Shown here piece by piece: positions 1-10,826 of a stretch of DNA of 64,000 bases; position 1 is the stretch's first letter, and every line of letters begins with the position of its first letter. Source of the stretch: Dromaius novaehollandiae (lineage: Eukaryota; Chordata; Aves; Casuariiformes; Dromaiidae); assembly GCF_036370855.1 (NCBI RefSeq), contig NC_088099.1, positions 17,513,501-17,577,500 of the forward strand, in the 5' to 3' direction. Below the pieces are notes generated by a model that worked only from the letters and a program-made list of their open reading frames with translations, had not been told where the DNA came from and made no database searches. Made by a program: the position numbers and the translations under genes.

Positions 1-153
1 TGCAGCAGAAAACAGCCTGCCTAGGAACGACGATGAGATCCAATAAGGAGCAGGAGACCCCAGACCCAGAAAATTACTATTGGTCCAAACTACCGCGTGA
101 GGGGTGGAGAGCTTAGATTGGAAGGTATAACTGTCCAGGGATTTCTTTGTTCG

Positions 154-200
154 GGGTCCCTCTTCGGAGGTACCCAACTCGAGTTGTGCGAAGAGGACCC
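154..200 (+). other. Nested hairpin inside the putative LTR
   Basis: Arm GGGTCCCTCTTCG (154-166) pairs with CGAAGAGGACCC (189-200), with one bulged C. The loop contains a perfect 12-base palindrome CAACTCGAGTTG (175-186). The inverted repeat is directly visible; a role in LTR RNA (R/U5 structure) is inference. Confidence 0.9.
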
Positions 201-291
201 ACCTACCACCAGACGAAAGCCCCCCCCCACTGCTGATACTCCCAAAGGAAGAGGACCAACGGGACAACGCTGGATCCACGGGTGGTGATAT

Positions 292-340
292 CTTCTCTCT
301 CTCTCTCTCTCTCTCTCTCCCCCCTCTCTTTTTCCCTCTC
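292..340 (+). repeat. CT-rich microsatellite
   Basis: An uninterrupted (CT)n run at 294-319 is followed by C- and T-rich sequence to about 340. It lies inside the putative LTR and may be part of that element. Confidence 0.9.
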
Positions 341-590
341 CTTTGTTGAACCTGTTTGAAACGTGTGGCACGGGACTTGTCTAGCTAGCTGATCCTATTT
401 GACCACATGCCTTATCTTTGTGTTACTAAATCTTAAAACTGGTTGGCTGGTGTCGTTTCACCTTAATTCAGTCGAAGGGCATCACGAACTTGGTCGTTTG
501 GCCCCAAGGGGAGGGAGGTCGTCCTGAATGACTCCCTTCGGGCCGCGATAGCACCTTGGGCTATGGGAGGTGCCTGCACTTGCAGGAAAC

Positions 591-910
591 CTCAGCAGAT
601 TTGGAGCCTCTCACCAGCACCTGGGCAGGGCGCTGGGCACCCAGCCATGGGGCTAGAAGTAGTAGTGCAGCCCCGTATTAGCATCTCCTTTGTCAATGGG
701 CAGACCAGAGGGGAGCTTTCCTGAGAGGGGCTTCTGGGTTCCCTTTTATCTACCTATAAGCACTAGAAATCCAAGCTCCAGACTTTTTACTTTTCTAAAA
801 CCAGTGAGAGTCTTGCCCAAGTAAAGGATTGCCATAAAAACTGAACAAGAGCTTCAGGATCTCCTGTTCTGGCATCTTCTCATTTTATCCTGGCTGCTGC
901 CAGCATACCG
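591..910. other. Non-coding spacer between LTR and CR1
   Basis: Moderately GC-rich sequence with no recognised repeat and no credible reading frame. It may contain flanking sequence of the LTR insertion. Confidence 0.5.
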
Positions 911-1410
911 AATCACAGAATCACAGAATGGTTGAGGTCGGAAGGGACCTCTGGAAATCATCTAGTCCAACCCACCTGCTCAAGCAGGGTCACCTGGAGC
1001 ACGTTGCCCAGGATTGTGTCCAGACAGCTTTTGAATATCTCCAAGGAAGGAAACTCCACAACCTGTTCCAGTGCTTGGTCACCCTCACAGTAAAGAAGTT
1101 TTTCCTCATGTTCAGATGGAACTTCCTGCGTTTCAGTTTGTGCCTGTTGCCTCTTGTCCTATTGCTGAGCACCACTGCGAAGAGTCTGGCCCCATCCTTT
1201 TTACACCCTCCCTTCAGATACTTACACACATTGATAAGATCCCCTCCACCTCAGTCTTCTCTTCTGCCAGCTGAACAGTCCCAGCTCTCTCAGCCTTTCC
1301 TCATATGAGAGATGCTCGAGTCCCCTAATCATCTTAGTAGCCTTCTGCTGGACCCACTCCAGTAACTCCATGTCTCTCTTGTATTGTGCAGCAATGGGAT
1401 ACCTCCAGAG
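911..1410 (-). mobile_element. CR1 LINE, 5'-truncated 3' end
   Basis: Read on the minus strand this is the 3' end of a chicken-repeat-1 type non-LTR retrotransposon. The plus strand opens at 911 with AATCACAG repeated twice and then AATGG, the reverse complement of the CR1 octamer tail. Next comes the well-known GTTGAGGTCGGAAGGGACCT segment. On the minus strand, a frame at about 1229-990 contains TRGNRHKLK and then RKNFFTVRVTKHWNRL, matching the C-terminal end of the CR1 ORF2 reverse-transcriptase polyprotein. Plus-strand phrases at 1330-1390 (CTGGACCCACTCCAGTAACT) match the next upstream part of CR1. The copy is heavily 5'-truncated, as is usual for CR1, lacks the catalytic RT core and is dead. 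The right boundary is approximate. Confidence 0.93.
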
Positions 1411-1924
1411 CTCATTTTTTGCTACCTTTGGCTGCTAGCTGCTAGCTTACCAATGCAAAGATTATATGTGATTTGGCTTAAAGACACATCACATTTAGTT
1501 TTACATCACAAATGGTAGTTTGCCAATGTAGGTATAATTAACAGACCGGAAAAAAAACCCCAAGCAATAGCTTCAAGCAGCCTAAAGCAAAGTTGTGGGT
1601 AGAATATTAAATAGATTTCTCAGAGTATACAGAAAGATTTAAATCCCTGGCTGAGGAGTGGCTCCAGACAACCTGAGGGGAGTTTTGGAAGGCTCATTAG
1701 CTTGCAATGCTGAGGTCTGAACTTTGGATTCATTAGCCTGTTTGAACCTCAGAAGTAATTCCTGGGCTTACAAGATTTATACTCAGCCTGCTCTCTCCTG
1801 TACTCTCTCACCTTGAGAAAAAGAGAAAACGGCACTTGCTGACTTGAGGCCTGTCAATGGTACGTGAAACCATATTCTGTCTTCAGGATTAATAGAGTAG
1901 TTGTAGTAGGTAGTCTTTGGGGAT
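1411..1924. other. Non-coding, no recognised content
   Basis: Ordinary mixed-composition sequence. A short direct repeat GCTGCTAGCTGCTAGC lies near 1430-1446. No exon, RNA gene or repeat family is recognised. Confidence 0.6.
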
Positions 1925-2085
1925 ATGGCAGATTTGGGTTTGGTTACCAGCTTTGCTATGGTTTCTGTGGAATGTGGATTCTCTGTGTCTCAGCTTCTGG
2001 TCTGCAAAGTGGGGATAATAACAGTTCCCTATCTCTGCCTTGTATCATTGAAAGTAATTTTAAAGGAAAGGGAGACTCCTCTGGC
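1925..2085 (+). mobile_element. MIR-like CORE-SINE fragment
   Basis: The segment around 1984-2045 reads like the conserved 3' part of a MIR element: GTGTCTCAGCTTCTGG, then CTGCAAAGTGGGGATAATAA, then CAGTTCCCTATCTCTGCCTTG. This parallels the family's 'cctcagtttcctcatctgtaaaatggggataataatag' region, which is general knowledge of the family. Upstream sequence (1935-1980) aligns loosely with the MIR core. Polarity is plus. Divergence is high, as expected for an ancient amniote SINE. Confidence 0.6.
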
Positions 2086-2239
2086 AAAATGGGCTACTGG
2101 ATCTCAGTGTCATTTAGGACTAGCAAATACTCGCTACTCAACAGCAACCAGACAAGGAAAAATGTAGTGTGGGATTCAGGGTAGGACAAGGGCAGAAGGC
2201 AAAAACAGGTAATAATAATCATTCATGGACACACAAGAT

Positions 2240-2800
2240 CACAGAATGATAGAAAAATAGATGGGAAAGTACCTCAAAGATCACTTAGCCCTTTCTCTTT
2301 CTCCGAGCATTATTATCCCTACAGATATTTGTCTCACCTGCTGTCAAAGATGTTTACTCCCTCCCATCATCAATACCACATTTCCCTGCCCTGCTAATGA
2401 AATGGCAAGATGAAGCATTAAATGCTTGGCTAAAGTCAAGCTCCTTGCCCTTACCCACAAGGCTTGCCACCCAGTCACAGGATGAAATTTGCTTAGTTTC
2501 ATACAATTTATTCTTGACAAATCCATGCAAAGTACTGTTTATTTCCTTGTTATTGATTCAAAAATTTGCAGAGGATTAAAATTAAGCTGGCTGGCCTGTA
2601 GTTCCCTGCTCTTCCTCCTTAGAGGGGCACTACATTTGCTCTTTTTTTCAGGTTTAGGCAACCTCTTCTGTTCTCCAGAAGTGCTTGGAAATCTCAGCTA
2701 ATGGTTCTGTAATTGTTTCAGGCTGTGCCTTGTAGACCCTGTGCTGAGGCTTGTTAAACACACTAAATCTGAAAATATCTAAGTGCTCTTCAATTTTTAT
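2240..2800 (-). mobile_element. Ancient CR1-type LINE, reverse-transcriptase fragment
   Basis: On the minus strand, three reverse-transcriptase motifs occur in the correct order across different frames. GNYRPASL is encoded at about 2607-2584, HGFVKN at about 2530-2511 and LDFSQAF (for the family's LDFSKAF) at about 2440-2420. These are hallmarks of CR1-clade LINE RT domains of the kind abundant in turtles and crocodilians. The frame is broken by several indels and stops, so this is a decayed fragment, clearly older than the CR1 at 911-1410. The plus-strand start also shows a degraded TCACAGAATGATAG near 2241, reminiscent of a CR1 tail but probably coincidental or from another copy. Boundaries are approximate. 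Confidence 0.7.
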
Positions 2801-4199
2801 GTTAAGCACTAAAGACTAAAGTCTTGCCCCTTTTCACTAATATGGATCATGCTGGCTACCCAGTTGCAGCAAAGACTGGTAGAAAAAACATACGAGAAAT
2901 GTAAGTCTTCTGCCAACAGCTGCATCCTTGCTGAGCTGTGAACCAAGATTTTCCTTGACCTTTCTCTTTCTATGAGAGTATTTATTGAATGGTTTCCTCT
3001 TACCCTAGATGTCTCTTGCTAGCTGCTACTTCATGCGCATGTATTTATCTCCATGTATTTATCCTCAGCTATATAGTTCTTGTTGACGTAATGTCAGAGA
3101 AGTTCTGTGCATGTCCTGGGGGCATACTTTTTCATTACTATCCACATAAATTAAACAAAAAAGTCAGATGCAAGATTAAAAAATGTAAATCTTTTCCTTG
3201 TCTTCATTAGGAATGCCATATAGACTGGGGAAATTTTCAGCCTGAGTTTTAGGGATGAACAAATAAAAGAAAATTAAATATAAATCCAATAAATAATATA
3301 ATGTAGCTTTTCAAACCTTCCAGCAAGGTTTAATAAATCCAAGTTACTTAGACACATGTTTATCATATAACTATTGTGCGAACATGGTTTATATCAAGAA
3401 AGTAAAATTTATTTGCATTCCTATAAAGACATATTGAAAGGTGTGAGAAGAATGTCCTAGTCAACAACTGTCCTTTGCTTTCAAAAGCTGAAATATATTC
3501 TCATATAAATAAAGGGACAAGTCAGTAAGTGAAGGTTATTTCAGTGGAGAAAAATAACAGTTAATCCAGGAGTTAGATTTTTCATTACAGAGACCATTTT
3601 ACAGGTTTGAAGCTTCTTCCATTCCAGAGTGAGTATTGTAAATGAATTCTAATTGTGAAAAAATAGAAGACAGTTAAAACATCTTGTGCTAACAAAAAAG
3701 AGAAGCTTTTGGCTGTTGTGAAGAGGTTATACTTTATAATACAGAGAATGATGATATCCAAATAGAAAACTATTCAATGTTATTAAAATTATATTTCCAA
3801 TTTTCTTCTTCTTTTTTTTTTTTTTTTATTGAAGGCCAAAAGTAACCTCAAGGCAGTTAACTAGAGTCAGCATTTTACAACAGAAAACTTTCCACTGGAA
3901 GATTTCCAGACAGGTCTCCATTTCAGTTCTGTAGAACATATAATTGATTTTTCCATCTCATTCTAGTCATTCAGATGCATTTAAATCTGTGTTATGCTGC
4001 CTGTACAATGTAGGTGACACATTTTATTTGTTTCAAATGGCAACCTCTTGTTTCCAGTTTTCTAAGTGGAGTTTTGCCATTACTGTTCACAGCCTGAGGT
4101 CCAGACTTTGATGCTCTTGTTTTTTCCCTTTCACTGAGGCATGAGTTACTTGATGCTTGCAATTACAAGTCTATTGGGGTGACAGCATGCACATAGGCA
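2801..4199. other. AT-rich non-coding block
   Basis: No exon or recognised element. Particularly AT-rich from 3230 to 3830, with several AATAAA-like hexamers (for example near 3262 and 3285) that have no upstream reading frame to support them. Confidence 0.6.
3801..3827 (+). repeat. T-rich tract with T16
   Basis: TTCTTCTTC followed by an uninterrupted run of 16 T at 3812-3827. No retroposed gene body or target-site duplication is visible beside it. Confidence 0.95.
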
Positions 4200-4600
4200 G
4201 CTGATTTGGAGTAGTGAGAACACTAGAAGTTTATACCTCAGGGTGCTATGGGGCAACCATGGTGTGTGCTCCAAGTCCTGTTCTCCAGGTCCTCTTGGAG
4301 ACTGCCTGTGAGCGGTGGTGGGATCTAGCTCTAAATCCTGGGGTGGGTTTCAGCTCCCAGAGCCAGACACCTTAATGCAGGATCTTTACAGGTGAAGCAG
4401 GTGTCTGAGCTCCTGCTGCTGTCGGTGGAGATCTGGTCAACACATCAGTGGAGTTCAGAGAGCTATTTGTCTGATCATATGTAGGTGGCTAGCCAAAATC
4501 ATTCCCTGCTCCGCTGACTGTATGGGCTAGATCTCTAAGGATGGTAACTGGGGTTAGACACCTAGCTTACCTGTAGGCACAAGTGTCCTGATCCATGAGC
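4200..4600. other. Possible unclassified ancient interspersed repeat
   Basis: More GC-rich than its flanks, with repeated internal motifs: AGACACC at about 4365, AGGTGTCTGAGCTCC at about 4399 and TTAGACACCTAGC at about 4554. The last resembles the 'ttaggcacctaa' motif of palindromic old amniote repeats. No family can be assigned by eye. Confidence 0.25.
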
Positions 4601-6879
4601 TGAATTCCAGTTTTACTTTCTCAATAAATAATACCAGAAATCACTGAGGAAACCAGAACCAACTTTTCCAAATGGGAAGTGATGACTGAAGAGCTAAGGC
4701 TCATTCAAGGTAAGTTTCAGGGAAGTTCCAAAGTTTCAATAGCTTATTAAATTGGATATTTCCAGTCTTAGAAAGCCTGAAAATCATTACATACTACTCA
4801 TTTCAGCATTTCAGACAGAACGTAACAGCACAGCACACTGGGGAACTTAGACTGCTGGGTACTTAAAAGTATTATCAGCTTTTTGAAAAAAGATATGTAG
4901 CAGCATTCATATATCAGGAGCTGAAAGAGAGAACTGAATAGTGCATTTCTTCTAGTCTGTCTGCTCTGCCTTTCTTCCACCACTGCTACTACTGTGCTGT
5001 GTATCAGCAGCAGGAGAAAGATGGCAGCATGAAAATAGCAAACTTCACATACATAAGAGTCACTCATCAGTGATTTTCTACTGGCTCCTTAGTGTTTTTA
5101 AATGGCACTGGCCTAGCATAGCTTTGATGTTTCTCTAGCCTGACGATGGACATGAGAAAGTAGCTGAATGATCTGCAGGGTCTGTTAGAAGTTTTACAAG
5201 GTTACAAAGACAGCAAAAAAAAAAAAAAAAAAAAAAAACCCCAAACAAGGGGAGTATTATATCCCACTGCAGTCTATGTATTAAAGCATGAATAGTCAAC
5301 CCCAGCAGCTTGGGAGTCTTTGAGAAAAATCAGTGCCAATCATATATCTCTTGGCTGCAAAGAGTCTACCTACCCATCTGCCTGGAGCAACTCCGGATCA
5401 GATCTGGAAAGCAGAGTGATCATCTCTTCTATATCTTTCACATCACATATGCCTATCCCACTTCTGATAGCTGCAGAATAAACACAGTCTTTCACAATGG
5501 AGGGCATGTGAGTATTCCCTTGGATAATAGTTTGGTGTCCAGTTAGAGAGTAACATTCCCATATTTTTAGCTAATGTATACCTCCATGAAAGAAATTTTA
5601 AAAGAAAATGGTCCTTTACTTGTTTGGTTACTCAGTGACTATAGGAAAAAGGGATTCCAGGACATCCACTACAAGTTGTCTGTGTGTCAGTTAACTGAAT
5701 GTTTGGTTATCTGAACACACCTTTTTATGACTAACTAATTGCCATTTAGCATGAGATTTGCAACTGTCTCAGCTGCTCATTCACCCGCTCCAGTATTACT
5801 ATTCTCATGTCGTTCAGTTCTAACAATGAATGAGAGACAGATGATTATATCGCTGGCAGAAGAAATAATGACAATAGATCACCTAAAATCTGATGACAGT
5901 TAGTGTGTAAATATGGGCTGGCTCATGGTTGAAAGAGAAACAGAAAAGTAAGAAAGCAGAAGGTTGTACTTTTGAGTATAACCTCAAACTACAACAGCCA
6001 GTAAGCCAGCATCTGCAAGCCATACATCAAAAAGGATCCTGTCAATGTGAAACAAGAAGAAAGAATTAATTTTGTAAATAGGTAACTATGGAAGACTATT
6101 CGCCCATGGCAGCTGATGTACAAAGCAGGCTGGTAGAAAAAGGTGCTGTAAAGGTATTGCAGCTACTGAGCTAGTTACTGGAGAAGAGTCCGGTGAAAAT
6201 TCTGATACTGTGCTTGTATGACGTGAATAGCCTCAGTGATTATCACAGGAGTAAATTGAGAGGCAGGTACACGGTGATGGTAGAAACCTGATGTTCCCAA
6301 ATGAAGTGTGGCAATTCCAAATGGGCTTGCAAGCAGCAATGAATGGTACATTTCTTTCAATGCTGCTACGCAGTAAAAGATAAAATAAATGGCATGCTGG
6401 TATATTTTTCTATAGAAGCTCTCTTCTCTTATTCTTGTGCCAATTTTTGCGTGTCCTGATTTTCCAGACGTGGTTGCTTTTGCCTTGTTCAGCTAATCAG
6501 TGGCCTATATCATTACTCTAGGTCTGTGACGCAACCCCTTTAAGCATCCTGGGATTCCCTTTTTGGAAGGAAGACTGTTAAATTTTCCTGTTAAAGATGA
6601 GGAAAGGTCTAGGAGAGAAAATGAAACACAATGTCCGTTTTGTATATGAAAAAAGAACCCTCTGTACAGCAGGATCACTTTTCCATTTTCCATGTGCTTT
6701 TGTGAAGCAGCTTTGCTGTCTCAATGAAACGTAAGAAAGGTGTTTTGCTGACAAGACATACCAGCCAGCACCTTCCTGCGCTAAACAAGCCCTGCCCTTT
6801 GCACAGGGGAAAGGAAAGGCATTTTTGACCAAGTCAGCAGTGACTACGTAACACTGTGTCTGTTCAGTGTGGCCCAGTA
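4601..6879. other. Non-coding block with a poly-A run
   Basis: Unique-looking, AT-leaning sequence. Apart from the A24 tract, nothing is recognised; the longest frames are short and lack exon-like context. Confidence 0.6.
5215..5238 (+). repeat. Poly-A run (A24)
   Basis: 24 consecutive A residues. The preceding ~200 bases do not read as a known gene 3' end or SINE, so a processed pseudogene is not supported. Confidence 0.97.
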
Positions 6880-7215
6880 GGAGGCAATTCTCAGAACGGA
6901 AACTGCCTGGCTGAGGACCGTGCCTACGAGCCAAGCATTTCACAGTGCCTTGCTTTGGACTGGCTCTGTGCGGTCCCATGCCCTGAATGCGCCTTCTCCG
7001 CTGGAGCGCACAGGGTGCATGCTGGAGTACGTCCCTCTTCTCCTGAAAGGGACCCACTCCGCACCCTCCAGCACACCTCTGCGATTCCAACCAGAGCATG
7101 GCACATGGAGAGCCTTGCTTCGACAGCCCAGACTGGTCGGCACCGAAACGGTGGTAGAGACACGGGCAGGGTGCTCGCGAGCTCAGTGCTCTCCCTCCTG
7201 GCGGTTCGCCTGACC
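6880..7215. other. Small CpG-rich patch
   Basis: By eye there are about 20 CpG dinucleotides in ~335 bases, including GCTCGCGAGC near 7175-7184, against a CpG-poor background. Open frames of up to 173 codons (minus, 7099-6578) and 127 codons (plus, 6856-7239) run through it in opposite directions, as expected for GC-rich sequence. No TATA box, recognised domain or clear splice pair is seen. It could be a small orphan CpG island or a regulatory element. Confidence 0.35.
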
Positions 7216-9153
7216 TTGCAGAGACACTTGTGGAGCTGAGGGAGGCAATGTCTGCATTACTGGGTCATTTCCCCTCCCATAACCTCACTAGCAATACTTT
7301 CACAACTTCTTCCACCAGTCGCTGTACGGCCTAACTTTCCAGCTTTAACAGTAGTGGTGAAGACCTCTAGATCCATGAAGTCTGGATCTTTTTATTCCTT
7401 GAGCCCTAAAAGCAAATTGTGACACTGCAGAATTCAAATGAAGGTTATTCCATATTCTCTGTCCTGGTAAGGACATTTGTCACCAGATATCCCCTCACAG
7501 AAATTGAGGTGATATCAGCAGGACTTCTGAGCTGAGCCAGCTGCTTGCCTAGCAGCACCTTGAAGCCCACAAGTCCCCACCACGCGCTTGAGCCAAGCTG
7601 GCTGGGATCAGACAGACAGAGCAAGCCCTTAGATGGTGACTGATTAAATAGGGGTTACGGAGTATCTGAGGAGGCTGCCAAAATGCCTCATGATTAATCA
7701 AAATCTTTAAAAAATTCAGGGAATCTGAGTGCTGTGAAATCTCACTCTGTTTTTCATCTCCTGGGAAGGTAAACAAATGAGGCCACTCCTCACCCGAAGT
7801 TCATGGGTCTGGGAGACCCTGGCGCTGACAAGCCACTCCTAAAGCAGATGTGTGTGTGTCTTTGCTAATGACTGACTTTTAGCTACTGAGCCAGAGCCTT
7901 TCACCTGGCCTGGTCCCTCCGCTCTCCCTCACTGCTGCCCTCGCCCCAAACAGAGGCAGCGTCTACCCATTTCTCAGGCAGCGGCAGCCCTGGCGGCTCC
8001 CCTCTGAAGGGCTGCGCTGGCAGCAGGTGAGAGGGTGCCGTCCCCTCCCTGCTGCAGCAAATACTGGGAGGCTGAGGAGCAGGGTAAAGCCCGGAGCACA
8101 GGGGATATGAAAAGATATGCAAACATGCAGTAGCAGAGGGACGGGACTCCTGAAAACACACGGGGTAACTCAGGCAGCAGAAAAGGTTTGTCTGGTTACA
8201 GAACTAAAAGTATGTGGGATAGGTCACATTCATAATTCAGGAAGATTTACGATAAATGAATTTCAGCTCTTTGTGTTCAAAGTTTCCACCATGCTGCTGC
8301 CTTTCTCTCAAGCAAAGAAACTTGAAATATTCTTCCCTATATTTCAAGCAAAGGGAATGCCTGAAATGCTCCTGTAATGCTTCCAAGCATCCTGGGAATA
8401 GGGCAAGAGAGTTGTCTGGTAGTTGTCAGATTTGCCATTTATTCCAAGAAACTCAGATGAGAGATCCAGGAGCCAGGATGCTTCAAACGGAGGTGAAGGG
8501 CAGGCAGGGAGCTGTCTTAAGATTAGGAAAACAAACATTGCAATTTTGGAAATGAAGGCAGAGTTGGTATTACCAGTTCTGTTTGTGGTTGAACTATCTG
8601 AAAACCAAAAAGAACTTCATGCCAATAATCTCAAAATCCTGGGCTTTGGGTTTTCTTGTATCCCTCATAGTTCCTCACAGTGCTTCAGGGAGCCTGCACT
8701 GTGCTGAGCAGTTTGTTAATGGCTAACAAATGCCCGGTTCTTTTTTCACATACCTGTGTTGCAATCTGCTGAATCTGTGTGTTTGTTTTCTCCCTGCCCT
8801 GTGTTGTCGGTCACTAGAAGCACTTGGGAAAACAGCCCCCACTCCAGCTGTCACGCAGGGCCACGGGTGCCGCTAGCCCTCCTGAGGTCTGTTTCTGCTT
8901 GATTAACACCTACAGGGAGACACAGAAAAAGCTCAGGCACACAGAGCCTGTGTTTTCTGCTTGCACAGATAAGTAAACACAAAGAGCAAGAGAATCAGCT
9001 ATTTTTTCTTTCAATAATTTAAATTTGCATGTCACCACATTGAAATTTAAAAATGAACATTGTAGGGAGGTCAGTTTTTGCATGATAATACATGTTTATG
9101 GAAAAACTTTGGGGTGCATCTCCTCACAGAAATAGAAGAATGAAACGAAAAAT
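7216..9153. other. Non-coding block
   Basis: Mixed composition. A GC-rich stretch at 7930-8060 contains an acceptor-like TTTCTCAG (7970-7977) and a donor-like CAGGTGAGA (~8025) about 50 bases apart. The intervening sequence is too short and unrecognised to call an exon. Confidence 0.5.
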
Positions 9154-9255
9154 GGAGAGAAGAGAAAAAAGAGAAGAGAAGAGAAAAAAGAGAAGAGAAG
9201 AGAAGGAAAGGAAAAGAAAAAAGAAAAAAGAAAAGAAAAGAAAAGAAAAGAAAAG

Positions 9256-9286
<31 letters not shown>

Positions 9287-9297
9287 GAAAGAAAAGA
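9154..9297 (+). repeat. 144-base homopurine tract, (GAAAA)n core
   Basis: Every base from 9154 to 9297 is A or G. The left part is irregular GAGAAGAGAAAA; the centre (about 9225-9278) is a clean AAAAG pentamer repeat. The 72-codon Lys/Arg/Glu-rich frame across it is an artefact of the repeat. Confidence 0.98.
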
Positions 9298-9807
9298 TAT
9301 TCTTTGCTGAAGTTTTGCTACTCTGCAGAGGGAGCCAGACAGGAAGTTTGTACAGTGGTCCTCACTGAAGCTGCAAATAATATAAACTCTTTATTTCCTC
9401 CACAGCTGGCTGAAAGCTTGGCCTGTTTGACACAATAATGGGAAATCTAATTTTCTGTTTGCTGTATGGTTACAGGGTCTCATTTTTACAGCTGCTATTT
9501 GACTCCCTCTGTTTTTTTTTAGGGCTCTTGTTTCTCCTCGTATACTGGTTACCTCCCAAAAAATAAACCTTCAGAAGATCTGTCTTGGAACCCTTCACTT
9601 TCACAGCCACGCTCAGAGTGGGCTTTGTGTCTGGAAAGGGTAGATGAAAACTCACTTGGGGCCACAGCTATCGTGAGCTGGGTGTGAGGATGGGAAGAGA
9701 CATGGCAAGTGCAGGCAGGGAGGCTGGATGTTTCAGAGCTCATTTCTCTGGCACTGCTGTGCCTTTAGCACAAATACCAGTATTTGTGAAGTACCCAGTA
9801 CCCCAGG

Positions 9808-9868
9808 GCACCCTGGATTTAGGCACTTGAGGCAGGAGCCTAAATATTTGTAGGGGCCTAATGGCCAC
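9808..9868. mobile_element. Possible palindromic ancient repeat (MITE-like)
   Basis: GGATTTAGGCACTTGAGG followed by AGGAGCCTAAATATTTGTAGG resembles old amniote palindromic repeats built around TTAGGCACCTAA and CCTAAATACCTTTGAGG. Similarity is by memory and partial. Confidence 0.25.
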
Positions 9869-10810
9869 GTTGCTGCCTCAGGCAGTGTCCTGTGAGCAGT
9901 ACCCTGCACGCCAGCGGCCTTTGCAGGGCAGCCTCGAGCCGCTCAGGGTCACGGACAATCGACTGTCCTCCCCCTCCTGGCTTCCCAGCACAGGGATGAC
10001 CCCAAGGGAGTCTCCTGATAAAGATGATTGAAAACAATAACACTGGTAAGAGCTGATCTGGATGCTCCTCAAATATTTGCCCCATGATACAAATGCTTGT
10101 GGTTATCCCATGAACCATCATCCAGACAAATGTTTTAAATTATCTGTTTCCAGGAAGAAGTTCTTGGGAATGGCCCAGACCAGCTTTCTCAGATATGTTA
10201 GCTACCTTGAGCTGAATGGGTAGCTAAACAGCACAGGATGAAAACCCTGCTGCAACGCCCTGCAGAGCAGTCCTCAGCCCACCGGCCCGGCTGCCTTTTC
10301 CTTGGGCGACATGCAAGCCACAGTGGGGCAGAGGCGCTCTGCCAGGGCGAATTGCGTGAGAGGTACGTCTGCTCCACTCAGGGCCAGTGTGCTAACCGGG
10401 CATACAGAGAAAGCGAGATACAGCCGATCAATACAGTGCTGTACTTCAAATTTCTGCCAGCTTTTCATCCAATTCACGGTGCTTAACGTGTCATAGCTGT
10501 GAGTTCTTTCAACAGGCCGAGAAAAGCTGCCTGATCTTGACAAATCCAATTGCCCAAGCAGTAAAATCTCCCAACCCCATTTCTGTGTTCTTCTAGAGAC
10601 ATGACAGATTCTCATTATCAAGCCCTTCTCTAAGGAAAACTTCCCACACAGCAGAAGATTTTGATCAGGCTCCTGTAATTACTGCATCTGGGCTCCTGTC
10701 TGCAGATTGTTAACAGCAGTACCAATTAACAGTGACCAAAGTCCTTAGTGTGTTATGATAATAGCATTGGTTAATAAAACTGGGGGAAGTATATAATCAG
10801 AATAAGCATG

Positions 10811-10826
10811 CTTTGTATATACAAAG
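10811..10826. other. 16-base perfect palindrome of SOX/TCF-like half-sites
   Basis: CTTTGTATATACAAAG is fully self-complementary. Each half matches the SOX (WWCAAWG) core and partly the TCF/LEF (CTTTGWW) core. Function is not shown by sequence alone. Confidence 0.6.

Larger units (their letters stand above)
1..590 (+). mobile_element. Probable endogenous retrovirus LTR fragment (cut by window edge)
   Basis: The first ~590 bases differ in character from what follows: GC-richer, with many CpGs, a TATA-like GGTATAAC at about 124-131, a near-perfect hairpin at 154-200, a CT-rich tract at 292-340 and further small hairpins (CCTGCA/TGCAGG near 572-585). This arrangement resembles avian ERV long terminal repeats I have seen, in which a conserved hairpin lies upstream of a polypyrimidine stretch. 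No gag, pol or env remnant follows, so a solo LTR is the simplest reading. Orientation and the right boundary are inferred; I could not identify target-site duplications or a primer-binding site. It could also be another GC-rich interspersed repeat. Confidence 0.45.

Noticed and set aside
911..1308. 126-codon plus-strand frame over the CR1
   Set aside because: It is the antisense of the CR1 3' end; the true coding sense of the element is minus.
5000..5238. Processed pseudogene ending in A24
   Set aside because: The upstream sequence does not resemble a gene 3' end, and no target-site duplication is seen.
6578..7099. 173-codon minus-strand frame
   Set aside because: Overlaps open frames on the other strand in a CpG-rich patch; no domain, no splice or promoter support.
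7978..8026. 49-base micro-exon between TTTCTCAG and GTGAGA
   Set aside because: A single acceptor/donor pair by chance is common; no conserved peptide or neighbouring exons.
9092..9310. 72-codon Lys/Arg/Glu-rich frame
   Set aside because: It is the translation of the homopurine repeat; no real protein signal.
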